Part shown: positions 20,938-20,977 of the stretch, piece by piece
Position numbering within the stretch: the first letter of the stretch is position 1
Layout: each line of letters opens with the position of its first letter
DNA from: Acinetobacter sp.
GTDB lineage: Bacteria; Pseudomonadota; Gammaproteobacteria; Pseudomonadales; Moraxellaceae
Reading direction: 5' to 3'
DNA length: 20,977 bases
Assembly (NCBI GenBank): GCA_030152605.1
Contig: JASLJB010000215.1
Location: 1-20,977, forward strand
Notes under the pieces: model-generated
Database searches by the model: none
The model's input: only the letters and a program-made list of their open reading frames with translations
Told to the model about the DNA's origin: nothing
Made by a program: the position numbers and the translations under genes

Positions 20938-20977
20938 GTTTATCTCCTTGCTTAAACGCTAAACCTGCGATAGTTTT

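Overview
The window looks like a chromosomal segment of an Acinetobacter species (Gammaproteobacteria, Moraxellaceae). This rests on recognition, not a search: an 84-residue CsrA next to rnhB, a FilA-like secreted protein of the type common in this genus, the valine-catabolism gene order, and moderate-GC coding DNA with AT-rich spacers.

Region 1 (1-6056) is a branched-chain amino acid (valine) catabolic operon on the + strand. It holds the last codons of a probable mmsA, then mmsB (3-hydroxyisobutyrate dehydrogenase), an AMP-forming acyl-CoA synthetase, an acyl-CoA dehydrogenase (probably isobutyryl-CoA), an enoyl-CoA hydratase (probably methacrylyl-CoA) and 3-hydroxyisobutyryl-CoA hydrolase, ending at a strong intrinsic terminator. 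Together the enzymes take isobutyryl-CoA through methacrylyl-CoA, 3-hydroxyisobutyryl-CoA and 3-hydroxyisobutyrate to methylmalonate semialdehyde, which MmsA oxidises.

Region 2 (6057-9696) is an AT-richer accessory stretch. It is bracketed on the left by a 125-bp direct duplication of the hydrolase gene tail plus its terminator (copies at 5935-6059 and 7045-7169, three mismatches). Between the copies lie a highly structured non-coding element resembling phage C4 antisense RNA and a small membrane-anchored protein of unknown function. Beyond the second copy come a secreted FilA-like protein and, convergent to it, an AraC-family regulator.

Region 3 (9697-15600) is a probable catabolic cluster: the AraC-family regulator, then divergently an aldehyde dehydrogenase, a class II histone-deacetylase-like amidohydrolase, a fumarylacetoacetate-hydrolase-family enzyme closely resembling one half of HpaG, and an OprD-type porin. 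The regulator/dehydrogenase spacer carries seven 13-bp tandem repeats. A 15-bp motif is shared upstream of both the dehydrogenase and the deacetylase. The substrate is unknown, and this is the best candidate for an undescribed pathway.

Region 4 (15601-19139) has a truncated IS5-type transposase, a predicted short RNA (extended -10 promoter followed about 85 bp later by a terminator), an AzgA-like NCS2 purine permease and an adenine-deaminase-type enzyme. The last two form a purine uptake and salvage pair.

Region 5 (19129-20977) is housekeeping: cytochrome b561 (-), rnhB (+, non-ATG start) and csrA (-). Short tandem duplications (12-19 bp) recur at gene ends and in spacers throughout the window.
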